Origin: Lophium mytilinum
Lineage: Eukaryota > Ascomycota > Dothideomycetes > Mytilinidiales > Mytilinidiaceae
Direction: 5' to 3'
Length of the DNA: 64,000 bases
NCBI GenBank assembly: GCA_010093605.1
Contig: MU004181.1
Coordinates: forward strand, 1-64,000
Of this stretch, positions 13,515 to 24,991 are shown piece by piece. The translations under genes were made by a program, and so were the position numbers. The notes below the pieces were generated by a model that was given only the letters and a program-made list of their open reading frames with translations, was not told where the DNA came from and did not search any database. The number at the start of each line of letters is the position of its first letter. Position 1 is the stretch's first letter.

Positions 13515-14723
13515 ATGGCTCCTCCTGCCGAGTCCAAGGGGACAGAAGGCGCCAGAACCGCCGCCATCCCCCTTGTCTTCAACTGGATCCGGAGAGTAAC
13601 ACGAGGAAGACGTCAAGGCACCAGGATTACCAGCCATGGATTACACCATGGAAAGGGGCCCAATTTCGGGATTCCAGAACTTGAAGAAAAACCAGAAGAT
13701 CCACCACTCTCAATCGAAGTTCTTGCCGAAAGTTCTGAGCTATCTACGGATCTCGAGGAACGACCGAGAGATGAGCCTCCTTCAAGCAAAGATATTACGA
13801 ATGATGCGACGTGGTCTTTGGACCTACAGCATCTGCCCCAATTGCAAACTCTACCACAGTCACAGTCTTTCTTTCTAGGAAGACTTCCGCTTGAACTTCG
13901 CGAAATGATCTATCGAGAAGTGATCAGTGGTTCAGTGATCCATCTGTACAAGATCCAGGACGGCCTACGGGCTTATGATTGCTACAGACCGGACGGGCTG
14001 GCTTGTAAGTGCGGACATGTTGGCGCAGGGCCGGATTCTAGGATCGCGAGGAGGTTGGCGCTGCCTCTAACGTGTCGACAAATGTAAGTACTTAGACGTC
14101 TCCTCTCGATAGACGTGGTGGCACCAAGCCTTTCACTATACTGTAAACATTCTACTTACCGCAACAAAACTCCAATCGCCCCGTTGGCCCTCTCACATCT
14201 GTCGAGACTTGACCTTCGAGCCCCGTCTAACATGCGTTTCAGCCACCAAGAAGCCATCCCTATACTCTATTCCACCAACACCTACGTCACGTTAATCAAC
14301 AAAGATCTCGCCCCGGCACTAATCCATTTACCTCGTCTTCTCCACACAGACTCCTTTCATGCCATCAAATCGCTCTGCGTCCGCTGGAGCACCGATGGTG
14401 TATCTTACGCAACGTCTGAGCCAGAGTGGCCTTGGAGGCTCGTCTGGGAGACGATAGCATCAATGAAAGCCCTCCGCCATCTGCGTTTCCACGTTGATAT
14501 GTGGCATCCAGAGCCGAGCTCGTGGCGAGGCTGGTTTCGGCAGGAGAAGGGGCTGCTTCGCATAGCAGAGCAACATGCGGAGGAGATGGCATTAAACTCG
14601 TTCACGTTGAGTCTGCCGGATTCTAAGGGGGTGGCTGTCCTTCAAGGTGAACTTGCGGAAGGGATCAACATTGGAGGGCGGGTATATTCAGTCGAGCGGG
14701 GTTGTCCCTCAGATCGAGAGTGA
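13515..14723 (+). CDS. DUF7730-like protein, paralogue C
   Basis: Two exons: 13515-14083 and 14243-14723, giving 349 residues; 159-bp intron in the conserved position (LTCRQ-IHQEAIPILYSTNTY). The ATG at 13515 (MAPPAESKG) is the first in frame; the frame is open a little further upstream but without ATG. Motifs: LPLELREMIYREVISGSVIHL, YDCYRPDG, CKCGH, then a C-terminal half with conserved WETIASMKALRHLR, nearly the same as in A (WKTIASMKSLQHLR) and B (WRAIASMKGLQHLR). This block is a good family marker. A long hydrophilic leader (residues 1-110) is not shared with the other members. Function is unknown. Confidence 0.82.
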
Positions 14724-15007
14724 ATGATGGCGGTCAAACTCAACCTAACGTTGAATAGACATAGCTTACAAAGAAGCATAGCTCCTCTACGCCGAACTTC
14801 GTTCATGAAGTTGGCGCGAAATCACTCGCTGCAAACACGTCCACGTCTCGCGTGTCCCCGGGAATAGACGCCACACCCCAGATTTCGCCACCCGCTTCCC
14901 CGCACACCCTTGTCCCGATGCATTCCATCACAACCATCATCTGATTTCACTTCCACTCCAACGCTCTGTCGTTTCTCCCTCTTTCGAAAGGAAAGCAATA
15001 AATCAAC

Positions 15008-16028
15008 ATGGCCGAGTCTCACCGCAGCCCCATCTTCTGCCTTCATTTCCACCTCCTCCATCGCCCTCGTCGCCGCTCCTCCATATCTACCCTGCCCAAA
15101 CGTCGCAAATCCTCCCAGCTAGACCCACCCTTACCCCCAAAACCACGAAAACGCGCCCTCAGTATCCCACGCTCCCCTTCTATCTCCATTCCTCACACAA
15201 TTGATCAGAAATCCCTATTGTTTCGTCTGCCGCTGGAGATCAGACGCCTGATCTGGGCAGAGGTGCTCGGGGGCTACGTCATTCACTTCATTATGCCCAT
15301 GCGTATTTTGTCGCACTTTGTGTGTTCGGCGCCCGAAAAGGTGGTGTGTGGCTGTCGGATCAACGAGTTCAGAAGCTGTGGGAAGATGGCGCCCGGAGTC
15401 TTGAGCATCTTGGTCACGTGCCGGCAGATGTGAGAACCCCTTTCCCGTTTGTCCGCGATCGCTATACTTCTTTCTATTCCAAAGAAGGAACTACGAGAGG
15501 TCAGAAAGCTGATTAGGCTGAACTGTGATGTTTATGTGCCGATGCACGCTGATGCTGATGAAACGTAGATATTCCGAAGCAATCGAATACCTGTATTCCG
15601 CAAACACCTTCTCGCTACTCTACTCTAATCATCTCATCCACCTATCAACACTCCTCATCCCCGCTCGTTTGAACGCCATCCGTGTCCTACGTATCCGTTG
15701 GGCGATTCGTGGGCTTCCTTACTACGTTAGGCCTAGTGGGGAGCATCTTACGTTTCGGGAGGACACCGAGTACTGGCAGCAGTCATGGCGAGCCCTGGCT
15801 CAGATGAGAGGGTTGAGGGACTTGCGCATCAGGCTAGTGGATACGGTCTGGCAGAACCAGTGGCTGCAACTAGAGAGCAGGCTGATGGAGGGAGTCAGGG
15901 AGGTCAAGACGCCGAGGGTCTTTGAGGTTGTTTTGCCGTATGCCGAGAGTGACGTGGGTTTGGAAGTGGGCGAGACCGTATGTGTGTTCAGGAGGCCGGG
16001 CGAAGAAGCGGAACAAGATGTTGAATAG
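15008..16028 (+). CDS. DUF7730-like protein, paralogue D
   Basis: Two exons: 15008-15429 and 15569-16028, giving 293 residues. The 139-bp intron splits the Ile codon after VTCRQ (VTCRQ-IYSEAIEYLYSANTF), as in the other three. It starts MAESHRSPIF and has a basic, proline-rich leader with clustered Lys/Arg, then LPLEIRRLIWAEVLGGYVIHF. It is the most diverged member: the WETIASMK block is reduced to WRALAQMRGLRDLR, and the Cys cluster is altered. It ends the palindromic cluster. Function is unknown. Confidence 0.8.
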
Positions 16029-16526
16029 GTCTGAAGAGCGCGTGTGTTGGAATGTTGATGTTGCACGCATTCAAACGCATTTGGCCCCCGAGTCAGACGA
16101 TCAAGCCGCCGCAAAGATTGTCGTCGAGTTCTGCGGCACCAATCGCGAAATTGTATCCGAGCCTCCCATGTTTTACGTTTTCTTCCGTGTCGGAGATCTC
16201 GTCGAGACCTCTGCCAGTAGCCTGATAGCATGGATAGTTACTTTTCAGACGCCTCTCGAAACGCAACACCTCTACAGACTCCGAACTTCCCGTAAAGGTA
16301 TCCATATTCAATGAGACTATTTGGCACACTCGGACACTGAGACATGAAGCAAGGCCATGGGTCTACTTGCTCAATTTTCTCCGCCAACTCTTTGCAGTAT
16401 TTCGAAAGGCAGCATCTCTTGTGATCTCGGATGATTCGTAAAATAGCTTCAATCGAACGCTGCACAGCACTCGGATGCCCGCTAATCAGGAAAAAGTTAG
16501 CTCACTCAAGTGGTTCAACACCGGCC

Positions 16527-16640
16527 AAGGTGGCCCGGAGTGCTATTCGGTTTGCCAAAGCTACTATTTCACGAATACCAATACCGCACTGGAGGACCTC
16601 CAGCGGTGAGAAACAAACGTGCATACGCACAAAAGTAGCG
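16527..16640 (+). repeat. Dispersed short repeat, full copy 1
   Basis: The copy starts with AGGTGGCCCGGAG and carries a second block, GGAGGACCTCCAGCGGTGA, exactly 64 bp downstream at 16591. GTGCATACGCACAAAAG follows. The same two blocks, 64 bp apart, recur at 31438 and 33291. Confidence 0.65.
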
Positions 16641-16728
16641 TATATATACCATACTTTACTGAAGTCTTAAATGGCCATTCTCTATTTGTTCTTAATTACC
16701 AAATTATTTTCTAAATGCGCTTGTCTAC

Positions 16729-16860
16729 CACTGCTTGAAGTCCCTCAACGAGCTTCCACAGAGCCAAGAGGAAGGAGCTTGTATCCCGTGTACAATTCCG
16801 ATGATAGATCTTGTAAATGCGTTGGAGCACCCCAAGCAGTGGTATACAGGTGCACTCACT
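16729..16860. repeat. Dispersed short repeat, two partial copies, opposite orientation
   Basis: The core GAGGGACTTCAAGCAGTGG is present on the minus strand at 16729-16747. TTGGAGCACCCCAAGCAGTGG is on the plus strand at 16822-16842, followed by ACAGGTGCACTCAC. Both match the second block of the dispersed repeat, so the family can insert, or be rearranged, in either direction. Confidence 0.55.
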
Positions 16861-17834
16861 TGGATAAGTCAGAATGCTACATTTTCCGGGGGATCTTGCT
16901 GAGGATTTATCGAAAACTTCGGGCGACAACGGAGGGCTCGTTTCAGAGCAAGATTCGTTGAAAGGCGGTATAACTATTCTTACCATCACGTTTCAATCTG
17001 ACGTCTCCGGCAATGTTCCGAAGTAGACAGAAACCGTCTTCGTTTCAGGGAACGTGTTGGTTCAGCTGTCAGATGTCTGAAAATATGACAGGTATGCGAA
17101 TCAAGCATAACATGGGCCAAGGGCGATGTAAAAAGAGTGAGTGAAGACGGCAACTGTGGATTTTGTTTCAGCCGCAGTGTAGGTGCGTGTAAAGAGCTAC
17201 TTAAGAAAGAATGGAAATGTTGTAGTCGACAACAGCCAACTCTCGGTTCGAGAGATACAAGAGCACAACCATGCTAACAGCCAATGGCGCTGATTCTCCG
17301 GAATCGACTTTGATCTCAATCTGCCTTACAATGTAAGCTACGAGAGGTACCAATCCTTACTCTCATTCGATGAACAGGGTTATCGTAGGGACACCATGTA
17401 CGATGCACGTACAATCTCGTGTCTTTGTTAAGGATCATTGAACCCACGGTAAAGTGACCTATTCAGGGCACGAGACTATTGCATACTGTTTCGCGGATTC
17501 TGGTGTAGCAATCAATACCAAGCTGGCTACTAGAGACTGCGAAATACCTAGAAAGTAGAGAGGAATGAACTGATTGCCTCCGGGAAGGTTGAAGAATTTC
17601 GAGTTTGCTTTTTACTAGGTCATGCGAGAGTATAGCGTTGCTTGACAGGGTAGCCTGATGTGCCGCGCCCGTGTGAAAACTCTTTCGTAATGGCACGAGG
17701 TCTTGTGGTAGCCACTTAGGAAGAAGATAGCTGAGATGTATAAGATGGCTCTCTTCTCGCCTCTATCTCCTCTACCCTACTGAAATCTCACCCTCTGATA
17801 CTTGCTTCAGTAGTCTAGTTGAGTATCCTCAAAG

Positions 17835-18305
17835 ATGTCGAATAAGAAAGTCATTGCTGACACCATCGATGACATGCTCGGTACGTACCGGAACCTCTAT
17901 AATATGAATTAAGGTCTAACCAGATCAGCCAAAATCAAACGTGTCAATCCTTATCTCGCAAATCATAGGTTCCGCGTCGCATTTGGTCGAAGTGAACACG
18001 ATGTCTACGCAGTGCTTATTTGTTGTCCAAGAATTGATAGTGTTGTAGATCTGAATAGTCATGCAGACGTGTTCAAAGGGTTTACTATCTTTCTGTATGG
18101 ATATACGCCTATTTCGGACTCAAACGACGGTTATCTTGATGCCATACTCAGTCTCGAGCGGGCGGTTGACGACTGGGAAGCAGTGATCAATGGTATCATG
18201 CTTAAGGAGATCTGGTATGGTTTTGATGATGACGCCGAACAATCTGCGAGTATAATGGTGGGCGACTTGGGACACGACCTGCAGCGCCTGCAGCTGAGAG
18301 GATGA
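17835..18305 (+). CDS. Hypothetical protein, 140 residues
   Basis: Two exons: 17835-17880 and 17929-18305. The 48-bp intron has donor GTACGT, a TCTAAC branch-like site and a CAG acceptor. Joining gives MSNKKVIADTIDDMLAKIKR..., open to the stop at 18305. The clean short intron with all three signals is the main evidence that this is a gene. The product is acidic toward its C-terminus (GFDDDAEQ) with no signal peptide, membrane segment or motif I recognise. It could be a lineage-specific gene. Confidence 0.6.
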
Positions 18306-18759
18306 GATTCGTAGATATTCGGTCTGTAGAATGTGATCCTAAATGCAACAGAACACAGCGAAAGTGGAATACTCTAGAGTAGCTTCCAGCAAGCATCAAT
18401 AGACCATGTCTGGGATAATGTATTTGGGCCTAGATCAATGCAGGAGAGCAAAAACATCACGGCTACCGAAAAAAAGCATCACTTGCGCGGCATCAGCCCT
18501 GCTATAATAAGTTGGTGATGTGCGGGAGCTGGTGGGCAAAATCCGAACAGCGGCATACAGGAAAGAGGCACTCTAGGCGTTGGCTCGTGATTTCTGCATC
18601 CATGGTTCGCCGTAACGGTCTCGTGGGGCCACCGCTCCCCTGGCCATGGTACGTTCTTGCAACGTCACCGAACCCATTATTGACACCGCTAGCTTTCCTC
18701 TTCACTCATAAGAAAACCCTCGATCCTTACCTCGACAACCTTCACCAGCTTATTTCCAG
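18306..18759. other. Intergenic, 454 bp
   Basis: Nothing recognised. It must hold the promoter of the downstream orphan gene; a CT-rich stretch (18685-18750) leads into its ATG. Confidence 0.4.
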
Positions 18760-19941
18760 ATGGCGAAACCCCTATCTTCAAGTCATATTCCGGTGGAGCA
18801 ACCACCACCTTACGACGTCCCAGACCGAATACGTGAGCTGGAAAGCAACGTAGTCACGTTGCGGAACCTTGTCGACACCCTCCAGCCACGTCCACCTCCG
18901 ACTCGATGTGAATACAGATTTTTGAAACACCTCGATGCGCCCGCAAGCGAAAACTTCGACGACCCCAAGTGGATCAAGGAGGTTCTCCAAGAGCCTGGAA
19001 AGGTGGAAGTGGACAGATTCTGCTACCAAACACATCCCCCGTTGTCAGACTCGTCCGTGGAAGATGTCCAACCCGTAAAGCAAGCAAGCAGTTGTGACGT
19101 CCAGCTACTCTCCAGCACCTCCGAAACCTCTACGAACGCCGTGAAAGCACTCAAAGACTTCCTCTACATCTCCTTGCTCCTCACCTACAGCGACTCGGCA
19201 CACCATAAAGAAATCCTTCGGCATGACATCCAAAGTCATCAGGCTTGGTTGCGGTTGCATAAACTCCAATCACGACTAACAACGTTGTTTTTTCCAGTGG
19301 ATGGCTTTCGAATGTTCCCCTACGCTTGGTCCTACTTCGAAGCCGCGGACAGTCGCTCCATGAGAACACTTACGCTGGCTATTATTGAACCCTGTCGTGT
19401 GCTCGGGGTGTCACCAAGGGTCGCGCTCCTCATGCTGAGAATGTTCCCCTATGTCGCCAAGCCATGTCCGTTTCTACGATTCATCGGACGCAGAGAGCAG
19501 GTCTCAGCATTCTGGTACACATGCCCCCATGCCTTCGCCGCAAAACTCTGTTACGACGAACATTACCTGGTCGACATTGTTGCGCCTGACTTGGCATCAG
19601 CTGGCGCACTAAAAGAAATGATACGCCGAATGGCTTCTACATTCTTCGTGACTTTGAGGTCTTGGTCTGAATTCGAGCTCAATCCGATTGGCCAAAGGCG
19701 AGCCAAGTTCGCTAGGAAACCGTTCGACACCCTTGGCGAGGAAGACTGGCTCCGCAGACTGTGGATGAGGAGAGCCCTCAAGAGGCTACGTAAAGAGGCG
19801 GCTGTTGAACATCAAAGTCATCTTCCCGTCTGGTGTAGGAATTTGTTTGGGGCCCGGTCCCGCCGAAACGAGAGAACGGGCCTCTGCTACATCCTACGCA
19901 ATGGACTCGAATCGGCAGAGCACGAGCATGAAAGATCTTGA
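18760..19941 (+). CDS. Hypothetical protein, 393 residues
   Basis: A single uninterrupted exon from ATG (MAKPLSSSHIPVEQPPPYD). Residues 24-45 (PDRIRELESNVVTLRNLVDTLQ) have heptad spacing and may form a short coiled coil. The C-terminal third is strongly basic (RLWMRRALKRLRKEAA; GARSRRNER). Repeated Phe-Pro-Tyr patterns (MFPYAWSYF, MFPYVAKP) stand out in the middle. I recognise no family. The length of the frame in DNA of balanced composition supports a real gene. A function cannot be proposed; the basic tail would suit nucleic-acid or membrane contact, but that is only a guess. Confidence 0.7.
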   Translation: MAKPLSSSHIPVEQPPPYDVPDRIRELESNVVTLRNLVDTLQPRPPPTRCEYRFLKHLDAPASENFDDPKWIKEVLQEPGKVEVDRFCYQTHPPLSDSSVEDVQPVKQASSCDVQLLSSTSETSTNAVKALKDFLYISLLLTYSDSAHHKEILRHDIQSHQAWLRLHKLQSRLTTLFFPVDGFRMFPYAWSYFEAADSRSMRTLTLAIIEPCRVLGVSPRVALLMLRMFPYVAKPCPFLRFIGRREQVSAFWYTCPHAFAAKLCYDEHYLVDIVAPDLASAGALKEMIRRMASTFFVTLRSWSEFELNPIGQRRAKFARKPFDTLGEEDWLRRLWMRRALKRLRKEAAVEHQSHLPVWCRNLFGARSRRNERTGLCYILRNGLESAEHEHERS

Positions 19942-20652
19942 TCAACTTAAGGCTGACGCGGTGAAAGAGACTATATTGACTCAAGAGACGGATTATACCA
20001 CGTAAGTGAGGCGAGATGCTGGTTAGTTGTAGAGTACGAGGCTGTCTGCATGTGGTCATCTCTCTTGTTCTCTTGGTTACGACATGGAGTATGCCGCATA
20101 AAGTATGTACCTTCGCATTTAATAGTTACTATATCGGGGTTGATGCAGTAAACTGAATGTGATTTACATACACGTCAGAATAGCTACGGACCACCGGAAG
20201 AGAAGATTCGAATTGACCACATTCAGCTTTACCTAGACCACTTCAATACAGCAAAGAAAATGTATATCGTAATCATGATGACTACGAGCGCTACGCTAGA
20301 TGAACTATTTCAGACTATATACAGTTGCCATCGTTTGGGTTGCTTGTACGCATAAAGTCATTGAATAGAATTCTTAGCGGGCCATGAAGATGTTATCAAC
20401 GCGAGGGCACACTCGGAGACAACGTCGGTACTCCCCTGTCTCTTGTGTAAGTTTTAGAGATCTTCAGGCTGTCACATAGCCAATGAGAGCCGTGTGTGGA
20501 ACCATGTGCGATGTTGAGCTATACACAAGAACCCCTCATTTCCAATTCTCGAACGCCATGCCCTCTGACTTCTTTCGCCATTGTCTCGAACTCAAGAGTG
20601 GATCTTTCTAGATCGCTCTTCAAGCGTCACGACTCTGATATAATCAAAGATC
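19942..20652. other. Intergenic, 711 bp
   Basis: No gene or repeat recognised on either strand. It carries the upstream region of the NLR-type gene. Confidence 0.4.
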
Positions 20653-23600
20653 ATGGACGGCATCAGCGCCGCGGCCAGCGTGGTTGCGGTCTTCCAGCTG
20701 TCCAAACTACTGGTGCAATCTTGCAGCGAATACTGCGAAGACTTCAAGAACGCGAAAGAAGATATTCGACGTCTTCGGCAGGCAGCGACGGACCTCTACG
20801 ACATCCTTGAAGACCTCAAAGATATCTACGACAATGCGGACGCCGGAAAGCTATCTGCCCTCGCCCGACTGGTGGAGAAGGATGGAACTCTTGCCCAGTG
20901 CAAAACCGAAATCGAGGTCACTATGAGGAAGCTCGATGGTCACATTGATCCGGGCAAGGCATCGTCTGCACGGCTTCGCAAGTGTCTCATGTGGCCTTTC
21001 GACAAAAAGAAGATGGATGAGAAGATTGGGGCTCTGCAAAAGCATCGTGATGAAATTCAACTTGCTATAGCCTCAGATCAGCTGTGAGTCAAGCGATTTC
21101 TCAAATCTGTAATTCACAGAGTTGACACATTCAGATCAGTGACGTTATCTACCAAGGCCCAGATCACCGCTTTGCGAGCCGATGCCCTGATACGACAAGC
21201 GATCGAACTTCGCGAGAAGATAATAAAGTGGCTCCCAGGAGCTGATACATCCTCGAATTATAATGCGGCACAGAATCAACATCACAAGGGAACGTGCAGC
21301 TGGCTTTTCGAGACACAAGAGTATCGCGAATGGAAAGTGACCCCGCAATCTTTTCTTTGGCTTTATGGCATCCCTGGATGTGGAAAGACGGTCATGAGTT
21401 CGACGGTAATTGATGACCTACTTCAGAACTTTGAGCTTGACCACGCTCCCATCGTGGCTTACTTCTATTTCAGCTTTGGTTCGCAAAGAGACGGGACAAA
21501 CTTCCTTGCCTCTCTTATACAACAGCTTCTAGGGCAGTCTAAGGGTCACGAAGTACCAGAAGAGCTCAGACTATTGCACTTTCAATATCATGAAGGAACT
21601 GCGGTGCCCAGCGGGAAATTGATCAAGATCTTGCAGATTCTCTTAATCTCTATCTCAAGTATGGGGCACGAGATCTTCATTGTTATTGACGCAGTGGATG
21701 AATGTCCCAAAGGGGAGAGAAGGAACGCAGTGTTAGAGATCACAGAGTCTATTGCGGCATTCAAGTGCGATCGATTGCATGTTTTGCTAGCAAGTCGACC
21801 GGAACACGACATACGGCGAGCACTGAGCCCCATACTGACCGTAAATCCGGTGCCACTCGACCGGTATCATGTACAGTGTGATGTCGCTCTATACGTCCAA
21901 GCTCAAGTTCAAAATGATTCGATACTAAAGAAGTGGGACGATACAACGGCCCGAGAAATTGAACTGACCCTAGTCGATAAAGCAGAGGGAATGTAAGTTT
22001 CTATATAAACCCGAAGGCCCGTATCCTGGGAATATGCTAGTTGCTTACGTTGAGGAAAAAGGTTTCGTTGGGTGTATTGTCAGCTCGTCGAACTTCGCAA
22101 ATGCAGGACCAAGTCGAAATTGAAAAAAGCTTTGAAAACTCTGCCAGAGACCTTGGACGAGACATACACCCGTATACTAGACTCCATGGATTTCGATGAC
22201 AGGACCATTGCCCAACGTGCTCTGACCTGGCTCGCATTTGTCCCCTACGCGTACTCAACAGTGGAACAGGTGGCGGAAGCGGCCGCCGTAGACCCCTCAC
22301 AGGACGTAACCTTCGATGTGGAAGACCGTCTGCAAGATCCTGAGACGGATCTCTGCGATATTCTTGGCAGTTTGATTGTCATTTACGACCACGACGAGGA
22401 ACGCCTCGTCCGTTTAGCACATCTCACAGTCAAGGAGTATCTCCTCTCACAACGAACAGCCAAATATGGCATAACCGAACTCGGCGCCTATAGGTCGATT
22501 GTCGAAGTATCTGTGTCTTATCTGCTTGGGTTTTGTAATTTAAGCCAAGATCTCGAGATGTGGGCCAAATACAGACCTACGTTCTGCCTCCTTCCATTCA
22601 TTGCACGGACACTAACGCAGTATGTCAAAGATGGACATTGCGAATCGATCCCGCAGCTGACTACTCTTTTTCTTACCTTCAAGAAGTCAGAGGAGGCCTA
22701 TAAGGCCTGGATCAGTCAAAAAACCGAGAACGACTTTCACCTCTTGAGTGAAGCTGGCTATATAGCAAGCACGAGCATCGAATACCTGATGCATCTGGCC
22801 TGTGCCTGTGGGTTTCCAGAAGTTGTTAAAGTTCTACTTGAAGAGGGTGCGGATCCTCGCCGAATCTCTCCAACAGATCCGACATGTATTGGAATGAGCC
22901 CGTTACATTGTGCTGCTTGTGAAGGACACGCATGCATAGTTGGAATATTGATCGACCTGGGCGTTGAAGTGGATATCAGAGACCAAGAAATGAGAACGCC
23001 TCTTCTTTGTACAATGAAAGACCCTGGAGATATGCGCTACGCCGGTGCATTGGAGACCGCCCGTATGCTCATTCGGCATCGTGCCGATGTCAACGCAGAA
23101 GATGTGCATGGGGTGACGGTACTATATACTGCGGCAGAACGCAATACCAGAGATGTCATCGAGCTCTTGATCGCGAATGGAGCAAAGGTTGACTGCCCTG
23201 GAGCATCAGATCGGAATATAACACCACTTTATATTGCTGCTTGTCATGGACACGAGAAGGTCTTGGAATCTCTATTGAAATGTGGGGCCGAAATAGACCG
23301 GAAGAACAATTGTGGACAGTGTGCGTTGCATGGAGCTTCTGTCTGGCTTAATCCAGAGGCAGTCGAGGTGTTATTATGCCACGGAGCCTCCGTAAACACT
23401 ACCGATGACCACGGGGCAACGCCACTTCTCTACATGGGTTTAGCTCGTCGGTCTGGGCTACGGTTCGGCCTGACGGCAGATCGTCTACGCGAGGTGATTA
23501 TCCTCTTCCTTCAATATGGTGCAGATGTTCACGCAACCACCCGCTATGGAAAAGGAGTTATGGAATGTATCAAACGCTTCGACGAAGAAGCTCAAGAAGT

Positions 23601-23679
23601 TGCGAAACGACTGCTGTTTCCAGAACCGGTTGTCGATATTTCCGAGATTGATAACGATATCTGCGGTGGTAGCTCCTAG
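20653..23679 (+). CDS. STAND/NLR-type receptor: N-terminal fungal domain, NACHT, ankyrin repeats
   Basis: Three exons: 20653-21083, 21135-21992 and 22062-23679, giving 968 residues; introns of 51 and 69 bp. Residues 1-145 are a helical N-terminal domain beginning MDGISAAASVVAVFQLSKL, typical of fungal STAND proteins. The NACHT NTPase follows, with P-loop GIPGCGKT (about 222-229), Walker B IFIVIDAVDEC (about 324-334) and LLASRPE. Then comes the usual MFRWVYCQL/LPETLDETYTRIL segment (from about 431). About six or seven ankyrin repeats fill residues 672-935 (SPLHCAACEGH, TPLYIAACHGH and others). The family acts in non-self recognition and regulated cell death in fungi. The repeats differ clearly from one another, unlike the near-identical repeats of fast-evolving NLRs. 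The first 145 residues probably carry the effector or signalling part. No effector gene is recognisable next door. Confidence 0.9.
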
Positions 23680-24197
23680 ATTTAAATGTCAGTTCGGGAC
23701 TACTCAACACTCGGTAAAAGCCACGAGACAGGAATCTTCTTCCTATGCAGGTGAAGGTAGCTACGGTGACTTTTCTAGGTCGTCAACCTGGACAATCATT
23801 TGATAGGTCCCTTGTTGCACGCTCCAACACAACCTTGAGGCTTGCCTTACTCGGACGCTGCACGGCAATTGCCCATTGAGCAGTTCCCAAATCTCTCCGG
23901 GTTAGTATCCTACATGCAAGTTTGCAAAGTCTGTGTATTTTCAGACGCGTACGGAAATGTTCCCAGATGCTGAAAGCATAGGCCGGCGTTTGGCGTGAGG
24001 CTTCCTGCTCTTCAGCGGCAAATGCCGCGAAAAGCAGCCAGTAGCTACTACATATTTTGCGGAGGGAAAATGCTTGTCGGGTCGGCGACCTGTTCTCCAC
24101 GGGCTATTCCTTCGTTTTTGCTACAGTTATAGGACCACGATTATTCGCAGTTTCCTCCGCCAGACCAGCGCATCGTTCTATCCACAGCTTATTCATC
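23680..24197. other. Intergenic, 518 bp
   Basis: A minus-strand reading frame crosses 23783-24100 but has no family resemblance or splice partner, so I leave it out. Nothing else is recognised. Confidence 0.4.
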
Positions 24198-24750
24198 ATG
24201 AGCATCACACGAGGAGAACCCGTGACTCATGCGCGCTTAAAGAAAGAGTTAGGAGACGTTTTGCCTTTGCCGGACGCTTCTGTGAAACAACTATGGCTTG
24301 CGTCCCATCACTTGCGCCAACACATTGCTAGTACGTCTTGATACTTGTTTTTGCGGGCCAACACTTCTAACAAGCAAGTTAGGCATGATTACCTGTCTAC
24401 GCCCGAGATATGTCGCAGTGAATGTTCTGACTGCGCGCAATCCCGCCGTAGATGACAAAGACAAGTCAAGATATTCGGCGGCAATCGTTGGTCGTCGAGA
24501 TAATGCGCGGAGGGAAGAAGAAGTCATATGCGGCCCTGCATACGGGAATTCAAGAAGGGAAGCGCTCTACGGATTGTTGGATACTGTGGAGGAGAAGGTG
24601 TGGGAGTGGTTGCATCCTGAACCTACTGAGCAGCCACAGGGTGATCAGATGGAAGAAAATGGAGCCAACTCGGAAGAGAGGGCGAACAAGAGAAGGAAGC
24701 CGAATGAGCCGACTGGGCTGACGGCGGTTGTTAGAGAAATGGGCATCTGA
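24198..24750 (+). CDS. Hypothetical protein, 166 residues
   Basis: Two exons: 24198-24330 and 24383-24750. The 52-bp intron has donor GTACGT, a TTCTAAC branch-like site and a TTAG acceptor, and the join is in frame (QHIAS-MITCLRPRY). The C-terminal part is hydrophilic, with a basic cluster ANKRRKPNEP that could be a nuclear localisation signal, and ends VVREMGI. It lies tail-to-tail with SPB1, 241 bp away. No family recognised. The intron signals make a real gene likely. Confidence 0.6.
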
Positions 24751-24991
24751 TTTTGAATGAAGGGTAGCTATTGGCGATGACGCAGCTATTCCTGTTAGCA
24801 GTCTTCTGTAGTGGATTCTAAAGTAGTCCAACGCTCTATCCTGTCAATTGAAATGAGCAATTGCGGCTCACTCTTACTTTGAAACTGCATTGTAGAACGC
24901 CCGCATATGCTAGGCAAGTGTGAAGACCCATTCAAACTTGATAATAATTAAATCCCAAGAGTATCCGTTCCATGCGATTGAAACAATTGCA

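Larger units (their letters stand above)
16029..17834. other. Intergenic, 1.8 kb, with short dispersed repeats
   Basis: No gene with believable start, frame and splice sites on either strand. Between about 16.5 and 16.9 kb it holds three copies, complete or partial and in both orientations, of the short dispersed repeat listed separately. From 17.0 to 17.8 kb I see nothing beyond a CT-rich stretch just before the next gene. Confidence 0.5.

Noticed and set aside
23783-24100. Minus-strand frame of 105 codons
   Set aside because: No splice partner, no motif, and located in the leader of the following gene.
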